NCBI GenBank assembly: GCA_917880885.1
Contig: OU862919.1
Coordinates: 12,232,001 to 12,296,000, forward strand
Reading direction: 5' to 3'
Length of the DNA: 64,000 bases
Source: Limnephilus marmoratus
Taxonomy: Eukaryota > Arthropoda > Insecta > Trichoptera > Limnephilidae
Shown: positions 1 to 13,500 of the stretch, piece after piece
Position numbering within the stretch: position 1 is the stretch's first letter
Layout: each line of letters opens with the position of its first letter
The notes under the pieces: generated by a model
What the model saw: the letters and a program-made list of their open reading frames with translations, nothing else
Databases searched by the model: none
Told to the model about the DNA's origin: nothing
Position numbers and translations under genes: made by a program

Positions 1-193
1 GGCAGGTGTAGACAAACCAAGAATGGGGGGGGGAGTGGCTAGAGAATTTCAGAAATAGGCTATTTTCGGGAGCCATCGAGTTACGAAAATATAATTAACA
101 CCGTATTCAATATTTTTGTGACAATATCCTTAGTAGTGTCACCTCCCCGTCGGGTGGCACCCCGGATGATCTGTCCCCCCCACCCCCCTCTCG

Positions 194-887
194 CTAAGCT
201 ACTGCGTTCAAACGGTTTTCAGTCATCGTTGATCTCAGCCATGTTTTAACACGATGCAGTGTAGAAAAGGACCACTCTATGTTACGTGCAGTGCAAGGTT
301 GTGCCAAGGAAATAAGTATTGTTTTTTTTTGTTGCGGGAAAGAAAATGTTCGCCTCCTTAAAAACACTTCAGTAAAATCTAGTTTTTCGAGATCTTTTCT
401 GGTCATACCCTTGTTCTGCCATTTTTTATACCATAGTTTGGCTTCTTGATTAAAATTAAGTAAATCGTAGTACCTATAGGCAAAAACTTTGTGCTTTTTC
501 TTTAAAATCAATTAACGACGTATTCAACATTGTACTGGGATGTAGCGACATTAATACGAAAACAGCCAAATTTTGGTCACCAAAACGCTGCTCCAATTCA
601 GATATTAGGGAATCTAAATAAGGAATGATAATAGATCGCTTCCAAAAATCGTATGGAGTCTCAGCAAGGTAATTGGACCGATGTTGTTGGCAAGATACAA
701 TGCGTGGGACTTGTATATCAGTTCCAAAGGCAGCTGCAGTTCTAATTGAAATATCTGAAATATTTTGGGTCTCTATGTCTACGTTGCTTCGATGATCATT
801 TATAACAAAAATTATACCTTTAATATGACTCATACATGCGTACATATTGATAGTTTCCGATTGTAAAGCATTGGCAATAGGTTCCAA
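194..887 (-). pseudogene. hAT transposase C-terminal fragment
   Basis: Two overlapping minus-strand frames (887-474 and 511-194) together encode the end of a hAT transposase of the kind annotated as ZMYM1-like or P52rIPK-like. The first frame contains FWKRSIIIPYLDSLISELEQ. The second ends with the hAT dimerisation signature (EWSFSTLHRVKTWLRSTMTE). A frameshift separates them and the catalytic N-terminal half is absent, so this is a dead copy. Confidence 0.75.
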
Positions 888-1101
888 TATGCCTGAGTAC
901 TTGGCTATCAGTTGAACACATATAATGAAAATGATTTAATAACAGCGCAATGTAACTGATAGGCACGTTTTCTTGATGCTTCATTAATCATGATCAACTA
1001 AAAAGGTAATAATGAAAATTAAATTAATTCTCACAAACAATAGGCTACAACATGGGTCTCTTCACGACCCATGTTCACTCCTTCCTTTCCTTAAAAAGAC
1101 C

Positions 1102-1173
1102 CTCCACACAGCATCTTCAAAGATGACATAGGCCCTGAGGGAAATTGTTTTCCTCGGGGCCTCCTGTGTGGAG
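1102..1173 (-). repeat. 72-bp nested-hairpin repeat, copy A
   Basis: The outer arms are CTCCACACAG and CTGTGTGGAG. An inner inverted pair is built on GGCCCTGAGG and its complement. Two further 72-bp copies lie at 25770-25841 and 27567-27638 in the opposite orientation. The AAGGAAAGGAAGGAG-like flank is also shared, so the full repeat is longer than the hairpin. Confidence 0.7.
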
Positions 1174-1327
1174 TTAATGTAAAAAAAAAGGCTACTGACG
1201 TAAACTTTACGGTTTGTGAGCATTCCTGCACCTTTTAGGGGGAGGCAGCTGCCCCCCTCTGCCCGTACCTCGCTACGCCCTTGGATACACCTACGTTCCT
1301 ACAATACGCTGTTGTTTGTTATTCCAG

Positions 1328-1531
1328 TACTATTCTCCTTGATGCTAGGAAGCGCTTACAAGACTTCCTCAGGGAAGTTCCTGGGGCTGGTCTCCCAGTT
1401 TTCGGAGGCCGTACAAGGCATCATGTTGTGCACGAACAGAATGACGATGCTTCCAGCCACCTTCTATCAGAAATTTAACCTATCAGCGTGGAAGGAATTT
1501 TCTGAATGTGTTGGGAGAAGCTTGAAATATG
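1328..1531 (+). CDS. CYP315A1: CYP315A1 exon (first in window)
   Basis: The acceptor is TTATTCCAG and the donor is ATATG|GTAAGT. It encodes VLFSLMLGSAYK through SLKYG, the region before the I-helix. The open frame runs upstream of the acceptor to 1216, but that part is transposon sequence, not coding. Confidence 0.88.
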
Positions 1532-4500
1532 GTAAGTTATTTAATCTAATGTATTTATTCATTTGTTATTTATTTATGCTGTCCGTTTTTGAGAGCGGCT
1601 TTAGCAATTCAAATCTCTTGGGTAGCTGCATTCAAAGCAAACTGAACTCTTTCAAGTATGAATATTTTTTCACAGCATCCTTTCCTGTTTACAAATTCTA
1701 GATCAACGGAACTTTTTTCATCTCGTAATGAGTTTTGAAGTGTAATTTTATAAGTGTGTAGGCTGTGGGTAAAAATGATTACGGTGAAAAGGGTCTGAAG
1801 CTATGGTTATTATTCAGTTTACATGATATTCAATAATATTGGTTCCATCTTGGCCGCCATTTTTGTATACCGTTTGGAAAGAATGTTCGGTATGTATTTG
1901 GATCGGTACGCCAAGTTCTTCTGTAGGTATTTTGTTTGGTTGTTATTTAGACTAAGGCATCCCACTTTTACATTATTGTATAAAGGAATTTATTGGATAA
2001 CAAATGTGATTGATCCATTGAAACAGTTTAGAAATAAAGTGACGCCTTGATATGGCGTCTTGAAACAGACAATATTATTGTTGTTCCATACTTTTCAATA
2101 AGAAAAACGGTGTTAGGTAATAATAATAACAAATTACATGACAAAAATTTAAAAAATAACTTATATCATTAATGTCGCTATTCCAAATTCCTGTAATATT
2201 CAAAAATCTGTTTCTGAAAAAATAAGAAAATATACAGATTTGGGAAATGGGATTAAAAGAATTTGGCATTCTCAGACTATAAAAATATTACCATTTGTTA
2301 TTTCGGCTACTGGCATTATACCTACCTAGCTCTCTCATTCAAAAATTTGGCTTATTAGATTTGTGAAAGAATTTATATATAAAAATGTGTGGCGACGCAT
2401 TAACTTCGCCATCAAAAGAACATACGAGAAACATCTCCTAATATTCGCGCGCATCGGCAAACCTACTTGCCTAGGTACCTTCCTACCTATACTGGTCGCG
2501 ATGTACTTTCTCGCCTGCCGTGCCGGCTGGACGATAATAATATCGCCACCGCCTAGAAAGGTCTGAAGTTTATAAGCCGCCTGAATATTCGGCACCGGGT
2601 ATGATCGAGTACCTTCCAGTGTGCACATTGCCGGCGAATGGAACATTACTCCCACCGGTCGCGCTGGTATATATAAAGCGACTAAACTTGGCGCTAGCTC
2701 AGTCAGTCTCACACTAACCGTCGGTCAACAGCTCGTCGTAACAGATCTCCGCACAAGTGCTCCTGCAGTGCTCTACACATCCAGGGCAGCTTCCCGAGGT
2801 TCATCACCACGTCTCAGCTACAAGGCCCATCGTGTCTTCAGCTCCTGAGATCAGCTACATCCCGCGACTTACAAGGCTTGCGTCACCTTCAGTCCAGGGA
2901 TCAGCTCACCACTTCATGGCACCCCGAAGCCCACCGTGCTTCGCTGCCATGGAAACACGCTCCGCCTCGCCAGGACTACCTGCTGGTGGCTCAGCACACC
3001 GAGCCACTCACCGTTCATCTCCGCGATTCAAAGCGTCGAGCAACGGCCTGGAAGATAGGTCATCTCCACCGCCATGGTGTCGAGCAACTCGCTGACCTTC
3101 ACCACACCATCTTCATCACACTGCACGCCTGCAGCATCTCATCACTGCACCCTGCATACATCTTGTTACCGCTTAACCGACCCCGCTACGTAGCCCAATA
3201 AACGACTGACTCACACTTCGACTTGACGCCTTTTATTTCTCGTTCCGTCTCCCGCTCCCTCAAACGCAAAAATCAGTCATTTTAAATACATGTAGGATTA
3301 CGAAAGATTTTTTTAATATTTATATTGAGGGATCAGTAGGATTTATCGGTCCAGCTAGGAGTTCTATCGAGCCGAACCCTCTGATGTGAAAATATCTGGA
3401 GTTGGTGAATTATTTTCCCATTTGGTCTCTGGTAGGTTGACATGTTGTTCTTGTATTATTTTGTATTTATTATACTTATATAGTGCACTTGCATAGCGTG
3501 GATTGACTAGATTCACTGGATGATCATTTGTGGAAAAGTGTGTGGAAGGGTTTAGTTTTTCCTGTGGGGAAGATTTAAAACCCGAACATAAAGTCGTAAG
3601 ATTAATAATAATAATAATGTTTTTTATTCCAGGATGTGGGGAGGATGGTGCAATCCCACACGTCCCGTATAATTATACATATTTACACAACGTACTTTTT
3701 AAATAAAGAACTAAATACATAGAATAGGAAAAAACCAAAATAACGAAAAATAACAGAAATCTTAGACAAACACCAATACTTCCTATTCCAAAATGTAAAA
3801 AAACAATAGGACAGTTAAATCATAAATATCTCGGAGTTAATTTTTTTAATTCACTACCTGAAAAAATCAGAAACATCAACAGAAACATAAAAAATTTAAA
3901 ACTCAGCTTAAAAATTACACTGAAAATTTGAATTGAATAAAAAATAATAAATTGAACCAATATTATAACACCCCCCATACACACAAGCCCTGCTTATTTA
4001 TGGGGGTACATCAAATACGTGTATTATGTAATTAATTATTGTAAAAAATATATTATAATTTATGTATCTTTTTGTAAATAAAAAAATAAATAAATAAAAA
4101 AAATAAATAATAATAAAAATAAATAATCGATTGTACATAACGCTGCGGTCACCACTGTATTGTCGGAAGCCATTAGCCGCATCCTGGCTCCAGTGACCCG
4201 ATGCATCAGACCGGCGAATGTTTCACACGTGTATAGACTAGTACAAAATGCATTGAACAATGTTTTTTTACATGGTTACTGCATTGGAAGAATCTTCGGG
4301 CAATCATATTGGATACTTCTCCTCTATCGTTCAATATCACCGTCAGTCTTCAGTGATGATGTGACCAGCTGCTAAAACTCTGCTAAAGTCGGAATACGTT
4401 TAGGTGGTTATTTAATCGTCGAAGGATTTAGCTTTTAATTTTAAATACCTCCGCCCTCAGAAATAATATTTTTTTTTTAAATTTTACCCAAACTAAGTAT

Positions 4501-7500
4501 AGTAACTACTTACCTTTAGATACTTTAGATCAGTGTTCCGCAAACTTTTTATGTTAACGGTACACCTAACTTATCAAGAAATTTTAACGGTACACCAAAG
4601 AGAAAAAAACAAGGTAAATTTTGGATAGGATTGGCTAGGCTTATTACGAATAACGGCGAACTTTGAAGTAAAACTACGAAAGCTGCATGTCATCATAATT
4701 TAAAAAAACATCCCAGGTTTTGAATGGTTTGTTTGACAAAGCAGGGTTTGTCTAGCCGGGTTTGTGTAATTATGATTGATATTTATCACATAACAGTGAC
4801 AGAATGACCGCGAACTGTCACCGAATCGGTTCGAGAAGTGAATTTTAATTTTACGCAATTGATTATTAAAATGCATCTTTTTCCGCCGCCACCAAGCCAA
4901 AAAGTTTCCTTTTATAATTATTGTAATTACGGCATATCTAAAGTATTTTTCTAAAACTTATTCGTAATAAGCGTGGACACTCCGAACCAAAATTTACCAA
5001 AAACAATATTTTATTAATATTTGTTATTAAAATCAATATAACATGAAAAGATGTTTAATGCGAAATGTGAGCCTGTTTAACTGAACACAGACGATCAAAA
5101 TTTGGAACAATCGTTGATAACGCTGCTCGCATCTCTTCGTCGATCGTCCTCAGGCGTTCTCTTTTTTTGACTTTATCGTAGTGAGAGTTGAAAACCCCAA
5201 TTCGCATAAATAGGTCGTGGCAAATGGTAATAGAATTGCAATAGCTCGCTTTGACAGCAGTGGATACTCATTTTTTACGCGGAGCCAAAAATGTGCTAAC
5301 TCTGTTTCAGAAAATTTTAATTTTACTGTCCGATCAGTTTTAAGCTCCATGAATTCTTCCTGCTCGTTTATTTGTAAATGTCCAAGGGAAATGCTTTCCG
5401 AAAATGGATTTCTTACCCAGTCCATAGGTTGCAGGTCACACTTAGGAAAATATTGAGCCATTTTTTCTGCTAACAGCTCCAAGTGTTTCACTATCAAAGC
5501 CTGCACTTTTTTTTCTGAATCGGCAGCCATGACATTTGGAAACATTTCGTTACTACCATTGGTAGCGTGGCTGATCCATAGCACCAACTTAGCGCGAAAG
5601 CTTTCAATCTTGTCCGAAAACGTTAAAATGTTACAATTTCTTCCTTGCATTTTTTTGTTCCGCTCATTTAATTGAGCGAATATGTCCGCCAGATATGCAA
5701 GTTTTGCTACCCATTCTTCTTTTTTAAATAGAGAAGCAAAGTCTGAACCCTGGGTTTCTAGAAATGTCTGGGTCTCATTTTTCAGCTCGTAAATCCGAGA
5801 AAGCACTTTTCCGCGAGAAAGCCATCGTACTTCTGTATGAAACAGAAGTGACTGATGATCTGCTCCCATTTCCTGACACAATGCATTAAACAGACGAGAG
5901 TTCAGCGGTCGCTACTTGATGTAATTGACAATTTTGACGACTTCTTGTAAGACAGACAACAATTCATCAGGCAGAGACTTCGTCATCAGTGCCTCTCTGT
6001 GTAAAAAGCAATGTAAATTTTTAATATTAGGATTTTTTTTCAGAAGCCCTGGTTATAAATCCCCTAATTTTTCCTGTCATAGCTGCTGCTCCGTCTGTGC
6101 AAATGCTTAAGCAGTTGCGCCATTCCAAATTATGTTCACTGAAGTACTGGTGTGTTACTCTGAATATTTCTTCCCCGGTGGTATAACCAGGTAGTGGCAG
6201 ACAAAATAAAAACTCCTCTTTTATTTCATATCCATCCGTGTACCTCACATTTGTGATGAGATGCGCGTGACCACTGATATCAGTAGACTCGTCGACTTGT
6301 AGCGCAAAAACTCCACTTAGCCTTAATTTTTCAATTAACGTTGATTGAATGTCGGTGGATATTTCATTAATGCGACGTGAGATCGTATCTGCTGACGCAG
6401 GTATTTTTTCGATTTTCTTAGCGGCTTCTTGGCTAATCATAATTTTGACAATTTCTTTGCAGACAGGTAAAATTAAAGTTTCAGCGAGAGAATGAGGTTT
6501 CTTCGATTTAACCAGCATATTAGCGATCACGTAGCTTGCTTTTTGCGCTTTGCTTGATGTATTGAAAGACGAACTCATGAGAGTTACCTGTTTCTTAGAC
6601 TGGTCTTTCATACGTTGAAAGAAGGCTTTATCTTTGTGAGCCACCGATGGGTGTTGTTAAATGTCGTGAAAGTTTACTGGGCACCATCGAATTATTAGCC
6701 AAAGTTTCTCCACAAACAAGACATTTTGGGATTGGGCACGATTCGTCACCGCAATATATAAAGCCATAACGCACATAGCTCTCATCGTATTTCCGATCAA
6801 AAAGCTTAGGTTTTTTCTTCTTTGACTCTGCTTCTTCTTGGGAATCATTAGTTTCACTTGACAAACTTGCGGTACGTTTAACGAATTTATCCATTATATA
6901 CACGTAATATGGGATATTTTTTTGCAATTAAAAAAGTCAATTAAGTTTGCGACGACGCAACCAAACACTAGCATTAACGAATGACTACTAAACAAGCGGG
7001 CGCAACGTCGCCGTCGTAATTCAGAATGTTATGTTGTCACGCGCATGCACCCCGATAGCTCGTGCGCAATCACGTGATAATGTAGCAATAGCACCCCACT
7101 TATGTAGTGTAGCACACGTGATATTGTAGCGTAGCGGCGTAGCACACGGCCACTTCGCAGCGATCGAGTCCCACCCACGCCACCTCCGGCCGCCGCGCCG
7201 CACAGAAAAGTAAAGACCGATTTACAGAGCACTTTGTGAGAAGTGACGCGGGACTCGCGGCACACTTACAAATGGCCACGGCACACCAGTGTGCCGCGGA
7301 GCACACTTTGCGGAACACTGCTTTAGATACTTACCTTTAGATACTCGTTCTTATGATGTAAATTTACAATATATTCAGCAGCCAAAAAAAAAGATGTTTG
7401 GAACGAAAGAACGATATATTTATTGTGAGTATATTTATGTACCGGTGATAATGAAACTCTGTTTATAATTTATTAAAAAGTGGTAATCAAATTCAAGGTG

Positions 7501-10500
7501 AAAAAATGGTGGATAAAATATACGAACTGGAAGACATGGGCGACGGTTTGGCGTCTCGGATGATCGCCGAAGGAATGGACAAAGAGATAATCACAAGAGT
7601 GCTGATTGACTTCATCATTGCAGCTGGAGACACGGTGAGATGATTGATGACCATTTGCATTTTTTAACTTAAATAAAATTGGGATAATTTCTCAACGCCT
7701 GACAACGTTGGCCGACGATTAGTAGGTACTTACCTGCCATTTGGAATTTCTGACATTTGGACGGCTCCCGTTAATAGCTGATTCAATCAGCATACGAGCA
7801 TAACGGTCATGTGGATAATGCTTGGCGGCTGATCGCAATTGATTAATTTTTGACGTGCTCGACGAAAAACGTTTTTTTCAGACGGCGTTCTCAACTCAAT
7901 GGTCGCTTTATCTGCTCGGCCAACATCCTGAAATAGTCGAAGAGTTCCAGTCACTTGAAGGATCTCCCGTAGAAGAACAAGCTTATTTGAGAGGCATAAT
8001 CAAGGAAACATTACGATTATATCCGGCTGCTCCATTTCTGACAAGATTCCTACCTATTGACTCCCTGGTTGCTGATTATTTTCTCCCAGCCGGGGTAAGC
8101 TAATATTATGTTATTTTAATTAAATAATATGTTAAATAAAATCAACAACAGTGACGTTTTACCTCCACTGGTCAATATTAAATATTGGTCAGGCGAGGTC
8201 GAACGTAAATATTGTGAGTTCTTATCGCCACTAAGGGGAATAAATATTTTTTTTACATACTTTCCAAGACAATATGTTTCAACCATTTTTTTAGTGGGTA
8301 ACAAAAAATAAGAGAAATTAATTATTTTATAATGAGAATAATGATTCATATGATTTACTATAATCTATCCAATCGAATTTCACGGTTCGTAGTTCGTGGC
8401 TTTCGATTTTCGATTTTCGATTGTCTGTCTCCACTCTCCCCTCTCTGTGTGACGTACGTCTATGGCATTGCATATTACATACTCTATGGAGAACTGTGAT
8501 GACAGTTGTGACTTGTGACAGCTTTGTTTTGACGTTAGTTTGTTTTGAGGTTATATGAGATGTTGCTGTCAAGTATTTCTAAGTTTCTAACTAAAAACTT
8601 TGAATGTAAGTGTCGAGGTTTAGTGAGAGTTTCCACGGGCTCTGCGACCATCACCCAGAAATATTATAATACCTCTATAAATCCATCTTACCCGAGACAC
8701 ACAAGGAAATTGTTATGCGGTATCTCAACTGTAAATCTGCAACACAAGCCTCTTCAGAACATTTTATCCCGACACCAGAGCAGAAACTTTTCGACTCAAC
8801 CTTTTGTGGAGTTTACACAAAGGCTTTATATTGGAATATCAGAAAGCAAGCTTGTTGCAATATTTCAAGACCTTCTCTTGACCATTCACAGTACCACAGG
8901 CCTCCCATGGTGGGCGACCATCATAGTAACCTCTGTTTTAGTACGATCGGCGATCACTCTCCCGCTGTCTATATACCAAAACTATATAATAGCTAAAGTA
9001 GAGAATTTATCGCTAGAAATGCCAAATATTGCAAAGGAAGTACACGCTGAAACAGCGAGGGCGAAACATTTATTTGGTTGGACTGAAGAAAAAGCAGCGT
9101 TTACGTTCAAAAAAGCCATGAGAAAGCAGTGGAATTTGCTACTTGTTAGAGACAATTGCCATCCATTTAAGGCTTCAATTCTGATTTGGTTTCAAATTCC
9201 GTTGTGGATATCATTGTCCTTTGCTTTGAGGAACTTGGTGCACATGCGGCCGCGAGGGGATATGGCTGCCTCCATTACTGCCACTGAACTGTCAATTGAG
9301 GGTTTCGGATGGATACCAAACCTCATGGCAGTGGACCATACCTGGATTTTACCCGTCACCTTAGGCATTCTCAATCTTGCCATCATTGAATTGCAAGTCA
9401 TGTCTAAAATAAGGAAGCCTACGAGGTTTCACAATGTTTTAACGAATATATTCAGGGGATTTTCCATAGTGCTTATTCCAATATCGGCATCTGTCCCTTC
9501 CTGCATGTGTTTGTACTGGGCAAGCTCAAGTGCCTATGGACTTATTCAGAACATTCTGTTGATGTCACCAAAAATGAGAAGAAAGTTTGGAGTCCCTTTG
9601 ACTGCTAGTGAATTGCCTCACCCCTACCAACACGTGTACTCAGCTTTCCAACAAAGGGTCTCTAATTTACCAGGACTAAGAAAAAAATAGCTGTATTCAT
9701 TACTTAGTTTTGTATGCAAATAAAATATTTATTGAATGTGTATTTTTTTATTCCCGTTACCCATCTTCCTGTTTAAAAAACTGAAACATGACAAGGAATT
9801 ACGAATAACAATTTTTTTATTTCAAGCTATTGCTTGAGTTCAATTAAGATAATATAAAAGTATCTAATTTACACTTATGCACATAATTATTTTTAAAAAT
9901 ATATTTCAGGGTATTCATATTTATTTATGAAAAATTCCCAAATTTTGAAGACGAGTCCTATTTTGATAAATTTCAAGTTTCTGTTGGTCAAATTTTTTTT
10001 GTATTGCAAGGCATTAAATTTTCTTTCACTTTGTTATCAGTTAAAAGAAATGTATGTTGATTTGGGTTTAAAAACTTTATTGCCTTTGTTGTATTTAAAA
10101 AAAAACTCTTCCTAGGAAATTACTGCTATGAACAACTAACACACAAATGGTAATAATCTTATCTTTTAAAAAATCAACCTGTAAAAATCAAAAGTTTTTT
10201 ACTTTTATAATACATCTATTTTTACTATGTAGCAAAATTGTTTCGACTTTCTGCCACGGGTATATCTACCAACTTCAGAGAAATATGTGAGTACCACCAA
10301 AAGTTGATAGAATGCATTGTCATCGACAATGAGTGTATCTGTCTAGTTTCAGCTTGTTCAGGTATCTGGAAGTGGGTTAACTTCCACTTCCAAGATTTGC
10401 AATCATTCATTCAAGAAAACAAAATTCAAAAATAGTATTTAAAAATAAATGTTAGGTTTGTCTACGTACAGAACTAGAACTCTGGAAGACCACCAAGAAG

Positions 10501-13500
10501 AAATACAGATAATGATGACGGTAGAGTGAGAATGACATGTTCTTTTGTAAAACAATGGGAAATATTCTGCTCTCATCTGTCTGACTTCCTTCGATCCAGG
10601 CCTCCCCAAGACTCGCAATAACAAATCACTTCCCGCAGGTTCCCCCTTAACCCACCTTACAATTTCACCCAATCAGGTGTAGAGATGGGTAAGTTCTGCA
10701 TTTTTCCGGAGGCCTCCGAGACGTGCTTCCTTTTAAAAGTACTTGAATTCTTGGAGCAGGTCCTGGGAGCCACTCGCGAATGGCCCGAGCGCGCAAAAGA
10801 ATTTGAACGCGCAACCTGCTTCCTACTCGCAAATGGGTCGAACCGAGACGCTCGGGTTCCACCCTAGCCGGGCTTCGGAGCCGGAGCTCACAAAATAACT
10901 CAAACGCACGACCTACTCCCGAATGGCTCGAATCGATACGCTCGGGTTCCACCCCAGCCGGACCTCGGAGCCGGAGCCCGCACCCAAAAGAACTCGAATG
11001 CGCTACCTACTACGCCGAGTTCTGGCTACAAGTACCGTACCGGGTTCTTTGGGAGTAGTCGATTTGAAAAGGAAGTAGGAGTAGGAGCCGCTTCGCGCTA
11101 AGAACCCGAGCCAACTCCAGCTGAACCTACACATCGCTAATCAAGTGGTATTACAGTATACCCCCTTAAAAGGTTCTCATAAAAAAAGAAATTTATAATT
11201 TGCTAACAAATCCTTTTAAAGAACTTCGTCATATACTGGATAAAGATAAATTAAAATCTGTCTATTATGCCTTAGTACAATCTCGACTTTCTTACAATAT
11301 TGTATGCTGGGGATCCTGTCTAAAGTCCAATGTAGAGCCACTAAATATTGCTCACAAATTAATTCTTAAGGTCATGTACAAAAAAAAATTTCGTTATCCA
11401 TCGAAACTTCTTTACAAGGAATCTGACGTTATGAGTATAAAACAGCTGTACATCTCTAAAATAATTTGTAAATTTTTTATCAATATTTATTCTGCAGAAA
11501 GAACCCAACAAATCCATACCACTAGAATTGGCTCAAGAATGAACTTTGTCGCAATAAGTACTAAAACATCTTTTGGCCAAAGAAACTTTTTATATCAGGC
11601 TCCACTTCTATTTAATATTCTGCCAGATTACATAAAGTCTTCCAATTCATTAGCTAAATTTAAAAAAAATGTTAAGATTTTTGTGTTGTCAGAGGATTGG
11701 CATACTATTTTTTCATCCTTGGCCTTTTTTAACCTGTGACGAGCCGGGGGTGAAGAGGCATCCAACCTTCCCCTTGCCCTAACAAAGCACCACTTTGAAT
11801 TTTGAATTGAATGTTTTGTTGATAAATTTTAAGCTATGGTATATTTTATTGACTGCAACACGTTCACAACACAATAAACTATCCCACTAAAACCACATTA
11901 CTTGCATTTATTACGTAAATTAATAGGTTTTACGACGTTTTATTCGCGATACACACAGTAATTGCGACCGTTAATTCCGCGCCAAAATCTGACAGCGCAT
12001 CATCATAGAATAAATCGTCTTAAAAATAATCCAGTGTGGCAATTTGACTGAAATCTTTAAGACTACCAAGAATAATGATGGCGCAAGCGATTTAGACACT
12101 GTTTTTCATACAAATTCGTACATATGAGGGTCAAAATCGCAGACCAAAAGTTTTTCAGAGACAATTTATTTCAAATATTTGAATTATTTTCTCGCGCATG
12201 CGCAAATGAGGCCCGTGTTTTCGAGTTCCTGGCACGTTACCGGTTAAATAATAAAAAAAAATATTTTAAAATAATAAGATATTTTTTTTAATAATATTTG
12301 TTTTTTAAACAAAAAGATATATATAAACATATATATTTTTTAAATAACCAGATTTTATTTGATTCCCATTTGTAAAAATCGGAGTGTCACCCTAGTTGTT
12401 TTGAACTACCTTTGTTTCTTGGTGGGTATAGTAATTTATTAAGGATTTGTTTTATGGTCTATATTGTTACAAATTACCCATCTCGTCACCAATATAATAT
12501 TGTTATTTCTTACTTTCCGCATATAATATTTTAGTGTTTTGGATGTAGTGTTTTGTATTTTAGTGATTTTTTTGTATTTTAGTGATTTGTGTGTAAATGC
12601 ACCACTCAAATTTATGAATTTAACCTCAATACAGGCTGCTAGCCTAGTGAGGTTAATATTTTTGTAAAAAAAAAATAAGAACACATGTATGGTGAGAAAT
12701 TATAAATAAATAAATAAACCTGTACTTTAGGGTTTTCCCGCCTATAAATTTCAGTCCCTTGAAGAACCTTATTTAAAGAGAGAGTTTCATTGTGTTTTTA
12801 ACCTTGTTTTACTGAATGAAACTCCTGTAAGACGTAGCTTTAAAAAAAACAAACTTCAATTTTGTTTGCAGACCCTGTGTGTAATGTCACTGTACACTTC
12901 TGGGCGAGATGCCCAGTACTTTGAACAACCTTTGAAATTTGATCCTAAACGCTGGACGAAGCAGAAATCAGATACCAAAGGGGTTCTTTCCCCTTATGCA
13001 ACCATTCCCTTCGCCATGGGAGCCAGATCTTGTGTAGGCCGTAAAATTGCCATGACACAAATGAAAGAAGTTATTTCAAAGGTAATAAACTTTGGTAATT
13101 AACACAATATCAACTTTTTACTTATTAAGGTCAGAAGGGTTAGTGAGGTTGTCTCCTACAATGAAATTTCATGTGATTTACAAATGTATCATGATTAATT
13201 AGAGCATAGAATTTTTGGAAAATACCAAATGGTACCGAAGAAGAATCATTGATATATATTTGAAGCCGGTCGAAAAGCCTGTGACATCACGGTACACACG
13301 CGGCAATACTGCAACACTGCCATTCGAATTATGAATTGTACTGCATATGCTGTTGCTATACACAATTACATACATTTGAACAATGTTCAATTTGAAAACT
13401 TGTAAATTCGTCATTTTTGAAGATATCGAACAACTAATTTTACTGTTGTTATTTACTCTTTAATTTTTATCAAAATACAAAAAATTAGGAGACAACCTCA

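Larger units (their letters stand above)
120..1284 (-). mobile_element. Decayed hAT element, internally deleted
   Basis: The block holds the C-terminal part of a hAT transposase on the minus strand. At its right edge (about 1270-1284) is a sequence resembling the inverse of the CAGTGGCGTAGC terminus of the intact MITE at 34362-34642. The left edge near 120-190 has the same kind of GC-rich subterminal sequence as that MITE. A full hAT transposase needs about 2 kb, so most of the gene has been lost. The element ends about 40 bp before a CYP315A1 splice acceptor. The limits are approximate and I found no clear target duplication. Confidence 0.5.

Noticed and set aside
1216..1327. N-terminal extension of the CYP315A1 exon
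   Set aside because: The frame is open, but the sequence is a transposon end, and a good acceptor at 1327 restores the phase expected for a P450.
10235..10435. A possible further nested exon in the CYP315A1 intron
   Set aside because: The peptide looks plausible and an acceptor-like site precedes it, but there is no donor, no partner exon and no recognised family.
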